In this document: in pieces, positions 9,037 through 17,217 of the stretch
Position numbering within the stretch: the stretch's first letter is position 1
Layout of the letters: each line of letters begins with the position of its first letter
From: DATHRK01 sp035513295
GTDB lineage: Bacteria; Gemmatimonadota; Gemmatimonadetes; Longimicrobiales; RSA9
Direction: 5' to 3'
NCBI GenBank assembly: GCA_035513295.1
Contig: DATKCH010000095.1
Location: 12,799-76,798, forward strand
Length of the DNA: 64,000 bases
Notes under the pieces: generated by a model
The model's database searches: none
Told to the model about the DNA's origin: nothing
The model's input: only the letters and a program-made list of their open reading frames with translations
Position numbers and translations under genes: made by a program

Positions 9037-9677
9037 GTGTTGACCACCGGCGTCGCCGACGTGCGTCGGCAGGAGAAGCTGGAACGGACCGTCCGCGACC
9101 CTGGCGCGCAGGGGCGCGCGCGCTCGTGCGTCTCGTGAGCGCGCCCGACCTGTATTCGGGGGCCGAGCGGCTCGCCCGGACGTACGGACTGGGCCCGCTC
9201 GTCCCCAACACGATCCTGATCGGGCGGAGCGAGAAGGAGGAGAGTCGCGACGGATGATCACCAATCTCCACGCCGCGCGCCGCAACGTGATCATCCTCCA
9301 GAAGAACGGCGGACTCATGATCCTGCTGGCCTACCTGCTGCGGACGAGCGTCGACTGGGGACTGGCGCACGTGCGCCTGAAACTGGTCGTGGAGGACGCA
9401 AGCGCCGCGGCAGGGGCACGGGCCAACCTCCGCGAAGTGATAGGCGACCTCCGCATCGGTGCTTCCTCGGAGGTCCTGGTCAGCGGAGGCAGGCCGTTCC
9501 CGGAGATCCTGCGGGAATCATCGGCGAGCGAAGACCTGGTCTTCCTGGGGCTCGCGCAGCCGGGTGAAGACTTCACCGAGTACTACGCGCGCACCGTCGC
9601 CCTCGCGGACGATCTGCCGTCCACCGCCTTCGTGCAGGTCGGCGGCGAACCTGCAGTTCGCGGAGGTGCTGGTGTAG
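9037..9677 (+). pseudogene. Frameshifted remnant of a cation-chloride cotransporter C-terminal domain
   Basis: Three different frames must be joined to read one continuous domain: GVADVRRQEKLERTVRD, then LARRGARALVRLVSAPDL...YGLGPLVPNTILIG, then MITNLHAARRNVIILQKNGG...DDLPSTAFVQVGG, and finally NLQFAEVLV before a stop at 9677. The joined sequence matches the cytoplasmic C-terminal region of SLC12-type Na-K-Cl/K-Cl cotransporters, whose hallmark is a GL..L.PN(T)x(L/I)xG motif followed by a KN(V)xxL strand. The transmembrane N-terminal domain is absent upstream, where DUF4112 lies on the opposite strand. I conclude it is a decaying fragment with at least three frameshifts. Sequencing error could explain one shift but hardly all three plus the missing N-terminus. 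Confidence 0.7.
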
Positions 9678-9729
9678 GCCCGACGTGCCGACCGGCGGGC
9701 CGACGCGGGATTCCCGGGGCCGGGCGGCG

Positions 9730-10257
9730 CTACGACCCGGGCGGCATCCGGATCACCCCGTAGGACTGCACCCGGATCTCGCTCGAGCCACGAAGCCCAA
9801 CCACCCAGATCTTGCCGCCCGTGGCCTCGCCGATCGCCTGCGAGACGCCGATCAGCCGCAGCCGCTCGCCGCCCACCGAATCGGGCTCGGCGAGCCAGAA
9901 ATCGCTGTCGACCCGCAGGAGGGTGCCGACGATGGGGACCTCGCCGCCGATCTCCAGGAGCTCGTAGTCGACGACGTGGAACGCCTGGCCGATGCCGGCG
10001 TGATCGACGCGAGCGCCGACGATGCGCACTCTCGCGCCCTGCAACGAACCGATCTCCGATTCCATGTCACCGACGACGCGGAGCGCCTCGGCCGCGTCCG
10101 TCCGAACCTGTACCCAGGTTTCTACATCGGTGCCAACCACGTGCGTGACGCCCGTGACGGATTCGTTCGCCTGGATAGGCGCGGCGTTCTCGTCCCCGGT
10201 TTGATTCGCGCAACCCGCAGTCAGCATGGCGGCCGCGATCGCCGGAACCAGCCTCAT
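9730..10257 (-). CDS. Small lipoprotein with internally duplicated beta domain
   Basis: Lipoprotein of 175 aa (MRLVPAIAAAMLTAGCANQ, cleavage before Cys16). The mature part contains two similar segments: one starting HVVGTDVETWVQV and ending ARVRIVGARV, the other starting PIVGTLLRVDSDFWL and ending GKIWVVGLRG. Both share a VGT...L(R/V)(V/L)(I/V)G...(I/V)G pattern, suggesting two OB-like beta barrels. Its ATG overlaps the stop of the upstream metalloprotease gene (ATGA), so translation is coupled and both products are probably on the cell surface. I do not recognise the family; function unknown. Confidence 0.75.
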   Translation of the reverse strand: MRLVPAIAAAMLTAGCANQTGDENAAPIQANESVTGVTHVVGTDVETWVQVRTDAAEALRVVGDMESEIGSLQGARVRIVGARVDHAGIGQAFHVVDYELLEIGGEVPIVGTLLRVDSDFWLAEPDSVGGERLRLIGVSQAIGEATGGKIWVVGLRGSSEIRVQSYGVIRMPPGS

Positions 10258-12782
10258 TGCAGCCTCACGATCCACATCTGGGTGAACGTGGGCAGGGGCA
10301 CCCCCGACAGTGTACGGGCGCGTACCGCCGTATGTGGCCTGTTCAGTCCCGATACCAGGAAATAGGCCGACGATCCGGCGCGGACACGCACGTCCGTAGA
10401 AAACGCTGAAAAGCCGCGCGAATAAGGTTCGAGTCGTGTCGACGGGTCGACGGCCCCGAAGATCGCCGGCAGGTTCCAGGACGGCATTGCAACGCGCGCG
10501 TCCAGCGTCGCCGAGCGGTCGTCCGCGTAGAGCATCGCCGCCCATTGCGCGAGCAGCGTCGCAAACGGCTCGCCGACGATATCGGCGATGTTCGCGAATC
10601 CCGCGAGATCGTTATCGATGAATCCCCGCTGGAAGGCCTGTGCCTCGGCGGTGGATGAGGCGACATTGTCGCTCAACCATCGATAAAACAGCGACATCAT
10701 GTACCGGCTAAGCTGGCCGTCGATGCACGGCCCTGCGCCTGGATCGTCGAAGTCGAAGGCGAACGTACATTGTTCCGGGGCGCCGGGTATCGAAACGTTT
10801 GCGGTGTTCGCGTTCCCGTCCCACCCCTGGTAAGACGCGATCCGCGAAAACCCTGATGCGAACCACCTCGAGCCCAGCGAGCCGTCCGCGCCCCACGCAA
10901 CGCTCGGCCCGTAGTTCTGACCGGCGGAGCGCCCCGTGTCGACGAAGCCGTTGACCTCCTCCGCGAAGGTCGCCTGCGACTCGAGCTCCCACGCGGTCAT
11001 GATGCCGGGGAAGGGGCTCTGTACGAACCGGCGCCCGAACTGAATGACATGCGTCAGCTCGTGGGCAATCAGCACGGGAGAGAGCGCGAAGAGTGCCGCC
11101 GCGTCGAGTACCGGCCCGCCGAGACTCCCACTCGGATCGGGCGTGATGGAATAGTACACTTCGCCGTCGTTCGAACCGGCGCAACTCACGCCCACGCCCG
11201 GCAGCAAATCCGAACTCGCCACGAATCCCAGCACGGTGGCGAAGGCGTTCACCTCCCGGGTGATCAGCACGGCGATCCGATCGTTGTCGTCGAAATCCGT
11301 GAAATCCCCGAACCATGCGACGTTGACTCCGTAGACCTGGTCGTCGAGGACGTCGCTCAGGGTCTGAATCTGGGACAGGCTGAGTCCGCCCGTCGGATTC
11401 GCCACGTCCTCGAGCCAGATTCCCCGCGTCCCGACCACGCGGACGACGGCGCTCACCGTAGCGAACTCCTCGCAAAAGTCGCTGCTGTCGATGTCGGGCA
11501 CTCGCATCTCCAGGGTGTCGCCGACCTGTAGCGTATTCGGAATCGAGGACGAGGAGGTGCGCGCCGAGCGGGCCATCGGTCCGGCGCCGGCGCCTATCAA
11601 CGAGCGCACCAGCTCGCCTTCCTTGCGGCGCAGCTCCGCCTCGGCCCGGCGATGCTCCGCGACGAGACGGACAAGGCGCGAATCGTCGGGCGAAACAGCC
11701 GGTGAAACGGCGCGCGCGAGCGGGAGAGCCGTGGCGGCCACTCCGACGGCCGCGACCGGAACCTGACCGCGAACCCTCACGTCGGTCAGGTTGGAGGGCT
11801 CCTCCAGCACCGACTGCACGCCGAACACGTACTCCTGGTTCAGCAACTCCGGGGCGAACTGCAGGCAGAAGTCAGCCGGATCCGGGATGAGCAGGAACTC
11901 GCCGACAGCCATCGCCAGCGGAGGCGTGACAGGCTGCATGGGGTGCGTCACCGCGCCGCTCGACCCGGTGGGCGTGGAGATGGCCAGCGAGACGTTCCCC
12001 TGGGGGAAGCACTCCTCGGGGACGTCGATCACGAGTTGGGTTCCGGTCGCCGACGTGACCACCGCCCGGAACCCGTTGATCGTGACGATGTTGTCGGCGG
12101 GGTTCGAACTGAAGCCCTCGCCGGTGATCGTGGCCGACTGACCCTCGACCATCGGACTCGGCGAGATGGAACTGACCTCCACGTTGCCGGGAGGGATCAC
12201 GACGATGGTGGCCGGGGCGCTCGTGACGCCGCCGGCTGAAGCGGTGATCTGCGTGGTGCCCTCGGCCTCGCCCGTCACCAACCCGCTGCCGTCCACGGTG
12301 GCGATGCTCGTGTTCGCGCTGGACCAGCTCGCGCTGGTGGAGACCGGGTCGCCATTGCCGTCGAGGACCGTGGCCGAGAGCTGCACGGCCTGGCCGACGG
12401 CGACGTCCGCGGAGTCCGGCGTGATGGCCACGGTGGCGGGCCCGGGGGTGACCACGGTGAGCTGTGCGCTCCCGGTTATGCCGCCGGTCTCGGCCCGGAT
12501 CGTGGCGGTACCCGCGGCGACGCCCGTGGCGACGCCGCTCGAGGTCACCGTCGCCGTGCCGCTGGCCGAGCTCGTCCACGTGAACGACCGGCCCGAGAGC
12601 ACGGCCCCGTCCGCGTCCCGCGCGGTGGCGGTGAACGCCTGCGTGTCCCCCACGTCGACGGACGCGCTCGCGGGGGACACCGTCAAGGACGCGACCGACT
12701 CGGGTCCGTCGCCGTCGCTGGAGCACGCCAGCAGCAGCGCGACAGCGAAGAGGGGGAAAGCGGTGCGAGATTCGATGCGCAA
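10254..12782 (-). CDS. Surface lipoprotein with Ig-like and TIG domains and an HEXXH metalloprotease-like domain
   Basis: 842-aa lipoprotein (signal ending LLLACSS). Domains in order: two bacterial Ig-like (BIG2-type) repeats at about residues 30-205, an IPT/TIG domain at about 210-300 (VEGQSATITGEGF), a charged coiled-coil-like stretch near 390-420, then a C-terminal domain with HELTHVIQF at His574-His578 and a downstream WELESQATFAEE (Glu599 or 601) that fits the third ligand of a gluzincin-type zinc protease. The start is a TTG at 12782 with GGAGGA 7 nt upstream; no ATG is available nearby. Four Cys residues in the C-terminal half suggest disulfides. It is coupled to the small lipoprotein downstream. 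Peptidase activity is inferred from the motif. Confidence 0.85.
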   Translation of the reverse strand: MRIESRTAFPLFAVALLLACSSDGDGPESVASLTVSPASASVDVGDTQAFTATARDADGAVLSGRSFTWTSSASGTATVTSSGVATGVAAGTATIRAETGGITGSAQLTVVTPGPATVAITPDSADVAVGQAVQLSATVLDGNGDPVSTSASWSSANTSIATVDGSGLVTGEAEGTTQITASAGGVTSAPATIVVIPPGNVEVSSISPSPMVEGQSATITGEGFSSNPADNIVTINGFRAVVTSATGTQLVIDVPEECFPQGNVSLAISTPTGSSGAVTHPMQPVTPPLAMAVGEFLLIPDPADFCLQFAPELLNQEYVFGVQSVLEEPSNLTDVRVRGQVPVAAVGVAATALPLARAVSPAVSPDDSRLVRLVAEHRRAEAELRRKEGELVRSLIGAGAGPMARSARTSSSSIPNTLQVGDTLEMRVPDIDSSDFCEEFATVSAVVRVVGTRGIWLEDVANPTGGLSLSQIQTLSDVLDDQVYGVNVAWFGDFTDFDDNDRIAVLITREVNAFATVLGFVASSDLLPGVGVSCAGSNDGEVYYSITPDPSGSLGGPVLDAAALFALSPVLIAHELTHVIQFGRRFVQSPFPGIMTAWELESQATFAEEVNGFVDTGRSAGQNYGPSVAWGADGSLGSRWFASGFSRIASYQGWDGNANTANVSIPGAPEQCTFAFDFDDPGAGPCIDGQLSRYMMSLFYRWLSDNVASSTAEAQAFQRGFIDNDLAGFANIADIVGEPFATLLAQWAAMLYADDRSATLDARVAMPSWNLPAIFGAVDPSTRLEPYSRGFSAFSTDVRVRAGSSAYFLVSGLNRPHTAVRARTLSGVPLPTFTQMWIVRLQ

Positions 12783-12997
12783 GCGAATGTCCTCCGGTCC
12801 GGATCGTGATCGGGCGCACGAACGCCCTCCCGCGAGACTCCGGGGAGAGGAGGGGTCGCAATCCCTACTACGCCTTACACCTGGGCGGCGTTCCAGGGTC
12901 GGGATCGGCCGGGGGCGGGCTCGCCCATGGCCTTGCGCGATCGGCGCGGCCCGCCGAAGCTCGCCGCCGGACCTCGCAACTGGATCGGGGAGTGCCT

Positions 12998-13276
12998 GTG
13001 AAGCGCGTGCTGTATGGAGTGTCACTCGCGGTCGGCGTCGTTCTGAGCCTGATGGGGATCTATTCGGTCGCCGTCGCTGTCGTGTCGGGCGCGCTCCTGG
13101 GCCCGCGCGTCGTGTGGCTGCAGCTGATCGGGTACCTGGCGCTCGGGTACGTCGGCTTGCTCCTGTGGCGATTCGGGCAGCGCGGGTGGGCCTCGCTGCG
13201 CCGGGCCGAGAGTCGGGGGGCGGTGGTCGGGCCGCCGGACTACTCCGGCGAGGGGGAGGAGCCGGTCGACCCCTGA
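12998..13276 (+). CDS. Small two-helix membrane protein
   Basis: 92-aa protein starting GTG with GGGGAG 5 nt upstream. Residues about 5-28 and 38-60 form two transmembrane helices (VLYGVSLAVGVVLSLMGIYSV and VVWLQLIGYLALGYVGLLLW), followed by a hydrophilic tail rich in Arg, Gly and Glu. I do not recognise a family. It is divergent from the large lipoprotein operon and followed 116 bp later by another small membrane protein. Confidence 0.65.
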   Translation: MKRVLYGVSLAVGVVLSLMGIYSVAVAVVSGALLGPRVVWLQLIGYLALGYVGLLLWRFGQRGWASLRRAESRGAVVGPPDYSGEGEEPVDP

Positions 13277-13392
13277 AACCGGCCGGGACGCCGACCGTAC
13301 GGTTCCGCATTGAGGACGGCGACACGAGTTCGCGTTCGTCCCGCCCGACGGGTGGACAGCGACGCGGCCCCCCGACCCTGGAGACGAACCCC

Positions 13393-13668
13393 ATGGAAGA
13401 GCTAATACCGATTTTCCTGTTCTTCATGATCGGCGCGGTGGCGATCCTGAGGCCGATCAGCAAGAAGCTGGGCCTGTTGATCGAGGCCATGGCGGAGGAA
13501 CGCAAGGCGGCGACGCGAGGGCCGAGCGAAATGAGCTTCGCCCAGTTCGAGAGGGTGACGAACCTCCTCGAGCGCCTGAGCGACCGGTTCGACCACATGG
13601 AGGAGCGGGTCCAGTTCGTTGAGCGGCTGATCGACAACCGCGAGCCCCGCAACCGGCTGAGGGTCTGA
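13393..13668 (+). CDS. Small membrane-anchored coiled-coil protein
   Basis: 91-aa protein with one N-terminal transmembrane segment (LIPIFLFFMIGAVAILRPI) and a charged helical remainder (ERVTNLLERLSDRFDHMEERVQFVERLID) with heptad-like leucine/valine spacing. This resembles small phage-shock-like or generic membrane-anchored coiled-coil proteins common next to envelope genes. No specific family is recognised. ATG start at 13393; the upstream gap shows no strong ribosome-binding site. Confidence 0.65.
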   Translation: MEELIPIFLFFMIGAVAILRPISKKLGLLIEAMAEERKAATRGPSEMSFAQFERVTNLLERLSDRFDHMEERVQFVERLIDNREPRNRLRV

Positions 13669-13725
13669 TCGAGGGTCGCACGGCCGTGCCGAAAGGGGCT
13701 CGAACGGAAGCCGGCGTCGCCCGGA

Positions 13726-13741
13726 TGGCATGGCAATTGCC
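13726..13741 (+). promoter_or_regulatory. Sigma-54 (-24/-12) promoter
   Basis: TGGCAT-N5-TTGCC, with the invariant GG (13727-13728) and GC (13739-13740) separated by exactly 10 nt as required for RpoN promoters. It lies 76 bp before the start of the secreted protein gene at 13817. Confidence 0.65.
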
Positions 13742-13816
13742 CGACAGACCGCCGACCGCTCGCGCGCCGGCAAGGCCGCTGCGTTTAACTCGCCGAAGGG
13801 ATTGAGGAGCTGCGAC

Positions 13817-14236
13817 ATGTATGCACGACTTGGCACCGCACTGCTCATGGCGTCGCTGGTGGTGCCGGCGACTGCCTTCGCGCAGGAGTCCGGACCGGAA
13901 GACCCGCCGCACGACCAGCGCGTTGAGCAGAGCGAGGTGAGGCCGCAGGCGGGTCCCCTCAGTGACAACGGCGCGACCGAGCTGGAAATGGGTCCGCGCG
14001 CTACCGAGCCGCGCTTCGGCGACCACTCCATCGCCCCCCGCGCGCAGAGCGAGTTCTCCGCGGCCGACGACATCGCCGTGCTGCTACCCGCGACCGCGCG
14101 GCAGGCTTCCGCGCTCATGATCGCGGGTGGAGCGCTGTTGATTACCGGCCTCATCCTCGGTGATGACGCCGGGACCGTCGTCGCGGTGACGGGCGCGGCG
14201 CTCGGCGCTTACGGCCTCTACCTGTACTTCAGGTAG
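13817..14236 (+). CDS. Secreted/membrane protein of unknown function, sigma-54 controlled
   Basis: 139-aa protein with a clear signal peptide (MYARLGTALLMASLVVPATAFAQ, AxA-like cleavage), a hydrophilic low-complexity middle, and a C-terminal hydrophobic hairpin (ASALMIAGGALLITGLILG and VVAVTGAALGAYGLYLYF). It is therefore probably exported and inserted in a membrane. The ATG at 13817 is chosen because GAGGAG lies 7 nt upstream and the signal peptide starts there. A well-formed sigma-54 promoter precedes it and a strong hairpin terminator follows. Family not recognised. Confidence 0.75.
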   Translation: MYARLGTALLMASLVVPATAFAQESGPEDPPHDQRVEQSEVRPQAGPLSDNGATELEMGPRATEPRFGDHSIAPRAQSEFSAADDIAVLLPATARQASALMIAGGALLITGLILGDDAGTVVAVTGAALGAYGLYLYFR

Positions 14237-14280
14237 CCGTTCGCCCTGAGAGCCGCGCGTCGCCGCGCGCGCCCGGACAG

Positions 14281-14311
14281 AAGGCCCCGGCGGATTCTCC
14301 GCCGGGGCCTT
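14281..14311. terminator. Strong bidirectional hairpin terminator
   Basis: A perfect 14-bp inverted repeat (AAGGCCCCGGCGGA and its complement) with a 3-nt loop. It sits between two convergent genes (ending at 14236 and 14360), with A's and T's at the outer ends, so it can serve both strands. Confidence 0.85.
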
Positions 14312-14359
14312 CTCGTGACCGGACTCTCCGAGCGCGCCCCCGGAGGACCCCTCCGGCGC

Positions 14360-15664
14360 CTATTTTTTGTACGCTTCGGGAATCGGGCCCCCGATCGCGC
14401 GATATCGTTCCAGCAGCCTGTCCTGGCGGGTGTCGCCGACCATCTCCCGTCCCGCGATGAATACGTGCTCCGCGCGCGAGAGAGGCTCGAAGGGGTCTTC
14501 GTTCCAGACCACCACGTCCGCGCTCTTGCCCGCCTCCAGGGATCCCGTTTCGTCCGCGATTCCCCAGATCTCGGCCGGAGTCAGCGTGAGCGCCCGGAGC
14601 GCGTCGGCGTAGGGCATGCCGTTGCGAACCGCTGCGCCCGCCAGCAGGCGCAGATTGCGGACGTTGTGCGTCCCGAGCGCCGGCGAGCCCCCCAAAACGC
14701 CGGTCGAGAAGGCCACGGGCACCCCGGCGGCGACGAGGCGGCCAGCTCCCTGCACCGAGATCGCGAGTCGGTCGTAGCCCGGCAGGTTCTCCATGGGGTT
14801 GGTGATGACCGGAACGCCGGCGGCCAGGATGTCGCCCGACACGACCCAGCCCTCGGCGGCGCCGGACAGCACCAGGTCGAGCCCGAACTCCTCGGCGAGC
14901 GCCAGCGCGGACAGGATCTCGGTCGTGCGGTTCGCCTCCATGATCATCGGGAGCTCGCCGTTCACGACCGGGCCGAGCGCCTCCAGGTCAAGACGGCTGA
15001 GCGCGTACTCGCGCCGCGACCCGGCGTCGAACGCGGCGCGGTTGGCGGCGTAGTCGCGCGCGTCCTGCAGGGCCTCCCGCAGCCGCATCAGCGCCGCGCC
15101 GTGCGATCCGCCGAAGCGCGCGGCGGCGCCCTGGTCGAACGCGGACACCATGGCGAGCGGGTCGCGCCGTACGAGCTCGGACGGCCTGCCGCCGTCGAGG
15201 TCGATGAGCGCCGCCTGTCCGACGATCAGCGCCTGCCCGCCAGGCACCACCACCGCGCGCGTCACGCCGCCCGTCGCGGCGATGGGGATGAGCGTCGAGA
15301 ACGGATTCAGGCCGTCGCTCACGCGGAACGCGGCGGTGACGCGGTCGTCCGAGCTCGAGGCATCCACGGTCTGGTCGACCGCGCTGATCTCCACGACGCC
15401 GAGTTGCGACGCCGACTCGATCAGCCCCGGCGTGACGATCCTGCCCGTGCCGTCGATCACGCGCGCGCCGGGCGGGGCGTCCACGTCCGGCCCTATGGCG
15501 GCGATGCGGCCGCCCTCCATGACCAGCGTGCCGTTCTCGATCACGCCACCCGACACCGTGTGGATGCGGGCGTTGGTGATGGCCACCGCCTGCGCGGTCC
15601 CTTCGGATGCCCATGGCCCCGTCGCAATCGCCAGAACCAGGACCGCGAGAGGTGGGCGCCTCAT
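14360..15664 (-). CDS. Exported amidohydrolase-family protein (second of a tandem pair)
   Basis: 434-aa metal-dependent hydrolase of the imidazolonepropionase-like amidohydrolase superfamily with a signal peptide (MRRPPLAVLVLAIATGPWASEGTAQA). The beta-sandwich halves (AITNARIHTVSGG..., LEAGKSADVVVWNEDPFE) are conserved. The usual HxH motif is not evident: GRIVTPGLIESASQLG appears where family members have a His-x-His, so this copy may be catalytically altered. Its ATG overlaps the stop of the upstream paralogue (ATGA), and the ribosome-binding site is a 12-nt match to the 16S anti-Shine-Dalgarno. Confidence 0.85.
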   Translation of the reverse strand: MRRPPLAVLVLAIATGPWASEGTAQAVAITNARIHTVSGGVIENGTLVMEGGRIAAIGPDVDAPPGARVIDGTGRIVTPGLIESASQLGVVEISAVDQTVDASSSDDRVTAAFRVSDGLNPFSTLIPIAATGGVTRAVVVPGGQALIVGQAALIDLDGGRPSELVRRDPLAMVSAFDQGAAARFGGSHGAALMRLREALQDARDYAANRAAFDAGSRREYALSRLDLEALGPVVNGELPMIMEANRTTEILSALALAEEFGLDLVLSGAAEGWVVSGDILAAGVPVITNPMENLPGYDRLAISVQGAGRLVAAGVPVAFSTGVLGGSPALGTHNVRNLRLLAGAAVRNGMPYADALRALTLTPAEIWGIADETGSLEAGKSADVVVWNEDPFEPLSRAEHVFIAGREMVGDTRQDRLLERYRAIGGPIPEAYKK

Positions 15665-17079
15665 GGGATCACCTCCTCGGGCAGGTTGCCCAGCATGAAG
15701 TCGGACAGCGGCTGGCGCGACGCATCCGCGCGGTCGTAGGCGAGCGCGCCGTCGATGAAGACCAGCTCGGGTTCCGAGTAGATGCTGAAGGGGTCGCCCG
15801 ACCAGACCACGACGTCCGCGCGCTTGCCCGCTTCCAGAGATCCCACCCCGTCCGCGATCCCGAGCGCGCGCGCCGGATTGATGGTGATCCAGCGGAGCGC
15901 GTCGTCCCGATCCAGGTCTATGCCCGCCTCCAGCCCGGCGGCCAGCGCGACCGCGGCGTCCACGTTCATGCGCTGGATGCCGCCGGCGTCGTCGGTGTGC
16001 AGGATCGCGCACGCACCCGCCTCGTCCACCAGCGCGATGTTGGCGCGGATCCCGTCGTAGGACTCCAGTTTGAAGCCCCACCAGTCGGCCCACATGCTCG
16101 CGCAGGTGTCCGTCTCGGCGAGGCGGTCGCGGACCTTGTAGGCCTCCACGGCGTGATGGAAGCTCGCGATCCGGTAGCCGAACTCGCGCGCGATGTCCAG
16201 CATCACCGCCATCTCGTCGCCGCGGTAGCAGTGGTTCTGGATCAGGATGTCGCCCGCGAGCACTCCCGCCAGCGTCTCGCTCTGGAGGTTGCGGCGCGGC
16301 TCCTCGTCCGGATCGCTTCCGTCGGCGCGCCACCTGTCCCGCCGCCGCTTGTATTCGGCGGCCTCGATCCACGCGGAGCGGTAACCGGCGACGTTGCCCA
16401 TGCGCGTCGACGGCGACCGGCCGCGGTTGCCGTACACCCGCATGGGGTTTTCGCCGCACGCCATCTTGAGCGTGTACGGCGCGCCCGGGAACTTCATCCC
16501 CTGCGTGGTGCGCGCCGGCACGTTCCGCAGCGTGACCCCCCGGCCGCCGAACAGGTTGGCCGACCCGGGCAGCACGTGGAACGTCGTCACCCCCGCCGCG
16601 AGCGCCAGCGCGAACTGCGGGTCCTGGGTCCACACAGAATGCTCCGCCCACACCTCCGCGGTGTTGGGCGCGGTCGCCTCGTTGCCGTCCGAGAGCGACG
16701 CGCCGCCGGGCGCGGAGTAGACCCCCATGTGCGAGTGGGTGTCGATGATGCCGGGCGTCACCCACTTGCCGGCCCCGTCGACCTCGATAGCGCCGGCCGG
16801 AGAGTCCAGCCCCGCACCGACCGCCTCGATGCGGCCGTTCACCATCAGCACGTCGGCCGCCTCCATCGTCGGCCCCGCGGCAGTCATGACGGTCGCGTTG
16901 CGAATGACGGTGGTCTGCGCCGGCAGGGGCACGTACGTGGACGCGAACGCGGCGTCGGCGGTGGCGGGGTCGCCATCCCGCGGGGTCGGGGGCGTCGTCT
17001 GCGGTCCGCCTCCCGCGCACGCCGCCGGAACGAAGACCAGGGCCGCGCACGCCGCCGCGGAGAGTGCTCGCTTACGCAT
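15661..17079 (-). CDS. Amidohydrolase-family lipoprotein (first of a tandem pair)
   Basis: 472-aa amidohydrolase, a paralogue-like partner of the downstream gene. The N-terminus is a lipoprotein signal (LVFVPAACAGG). The metal-binding HSH is intact (TPGIIDTHSHMG), with later ligands in QNHCYRGDEM, SFHHAVEAYK and ILHTDDAG, and the C-terminal SLEAGKRADVVVWSGDPF. An imidazolonepropionase/dipeptidase-like enzyme in the cell envelope is the likely role; the substrate is unknown. The ATG at 17079 begins the lipoprotein signal. Because this copy keeps HxH and the partner lacks it, the two may form a mixed complex (inference). Confidence 0.88.
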   Translation of the reverse strand: MRKRALSAAACAALVFVPAACAGGGPQTTPPTPRDGDPATADAAFASTYVPLPAQTTVIRNATVMTAAGPTMEAADVLMVNGRIEAVGAGLDSPAGAIEVDGAGKWVTPGIIDTHSHMGVYSAPGGASLSDGNEATAPNTAEVWAEHSVWTQDPQFALALAAGVTTFHVLPGSANLFGGRGVTLRNVPARTTQGMKFPGAPYTLKMACGENPMRVYGNRGRSPSTRMGNVAGYRSAWIEAAEYKRRRDRWRADGSDPDEEPRRNLQSETLAGVLAGDILIQNHCYRGDEMAVMLDIAREFGYRIASFHHAVEAYKVRDRLAETDTCASMWADWWGFKLESYDGIRANIALVDEAGACAILHTDDAGGIQRMNVDAAVALAAGLEAGIDLDRDDALRWITINPARALGIADGVGSLEAGKRADVVVWSGDPFSIYSEPELVFIDGALAYDRADASRQPLSDFMLGNLPEEVIP

Positions 17080-17217
17080 GGCAATTTCGCCGTGTTTCGG
17101 AAAAAAGGGGCGCGCGCGCGTCGCGGAGCGCACCCACGGGAAGTCGGCAAAGTGGGCAGCGGCGATCCCGCCGGGCAAGAAACGACACTCGCGCCCGGCG
17201 GCGCGGATGCGCCAGCT

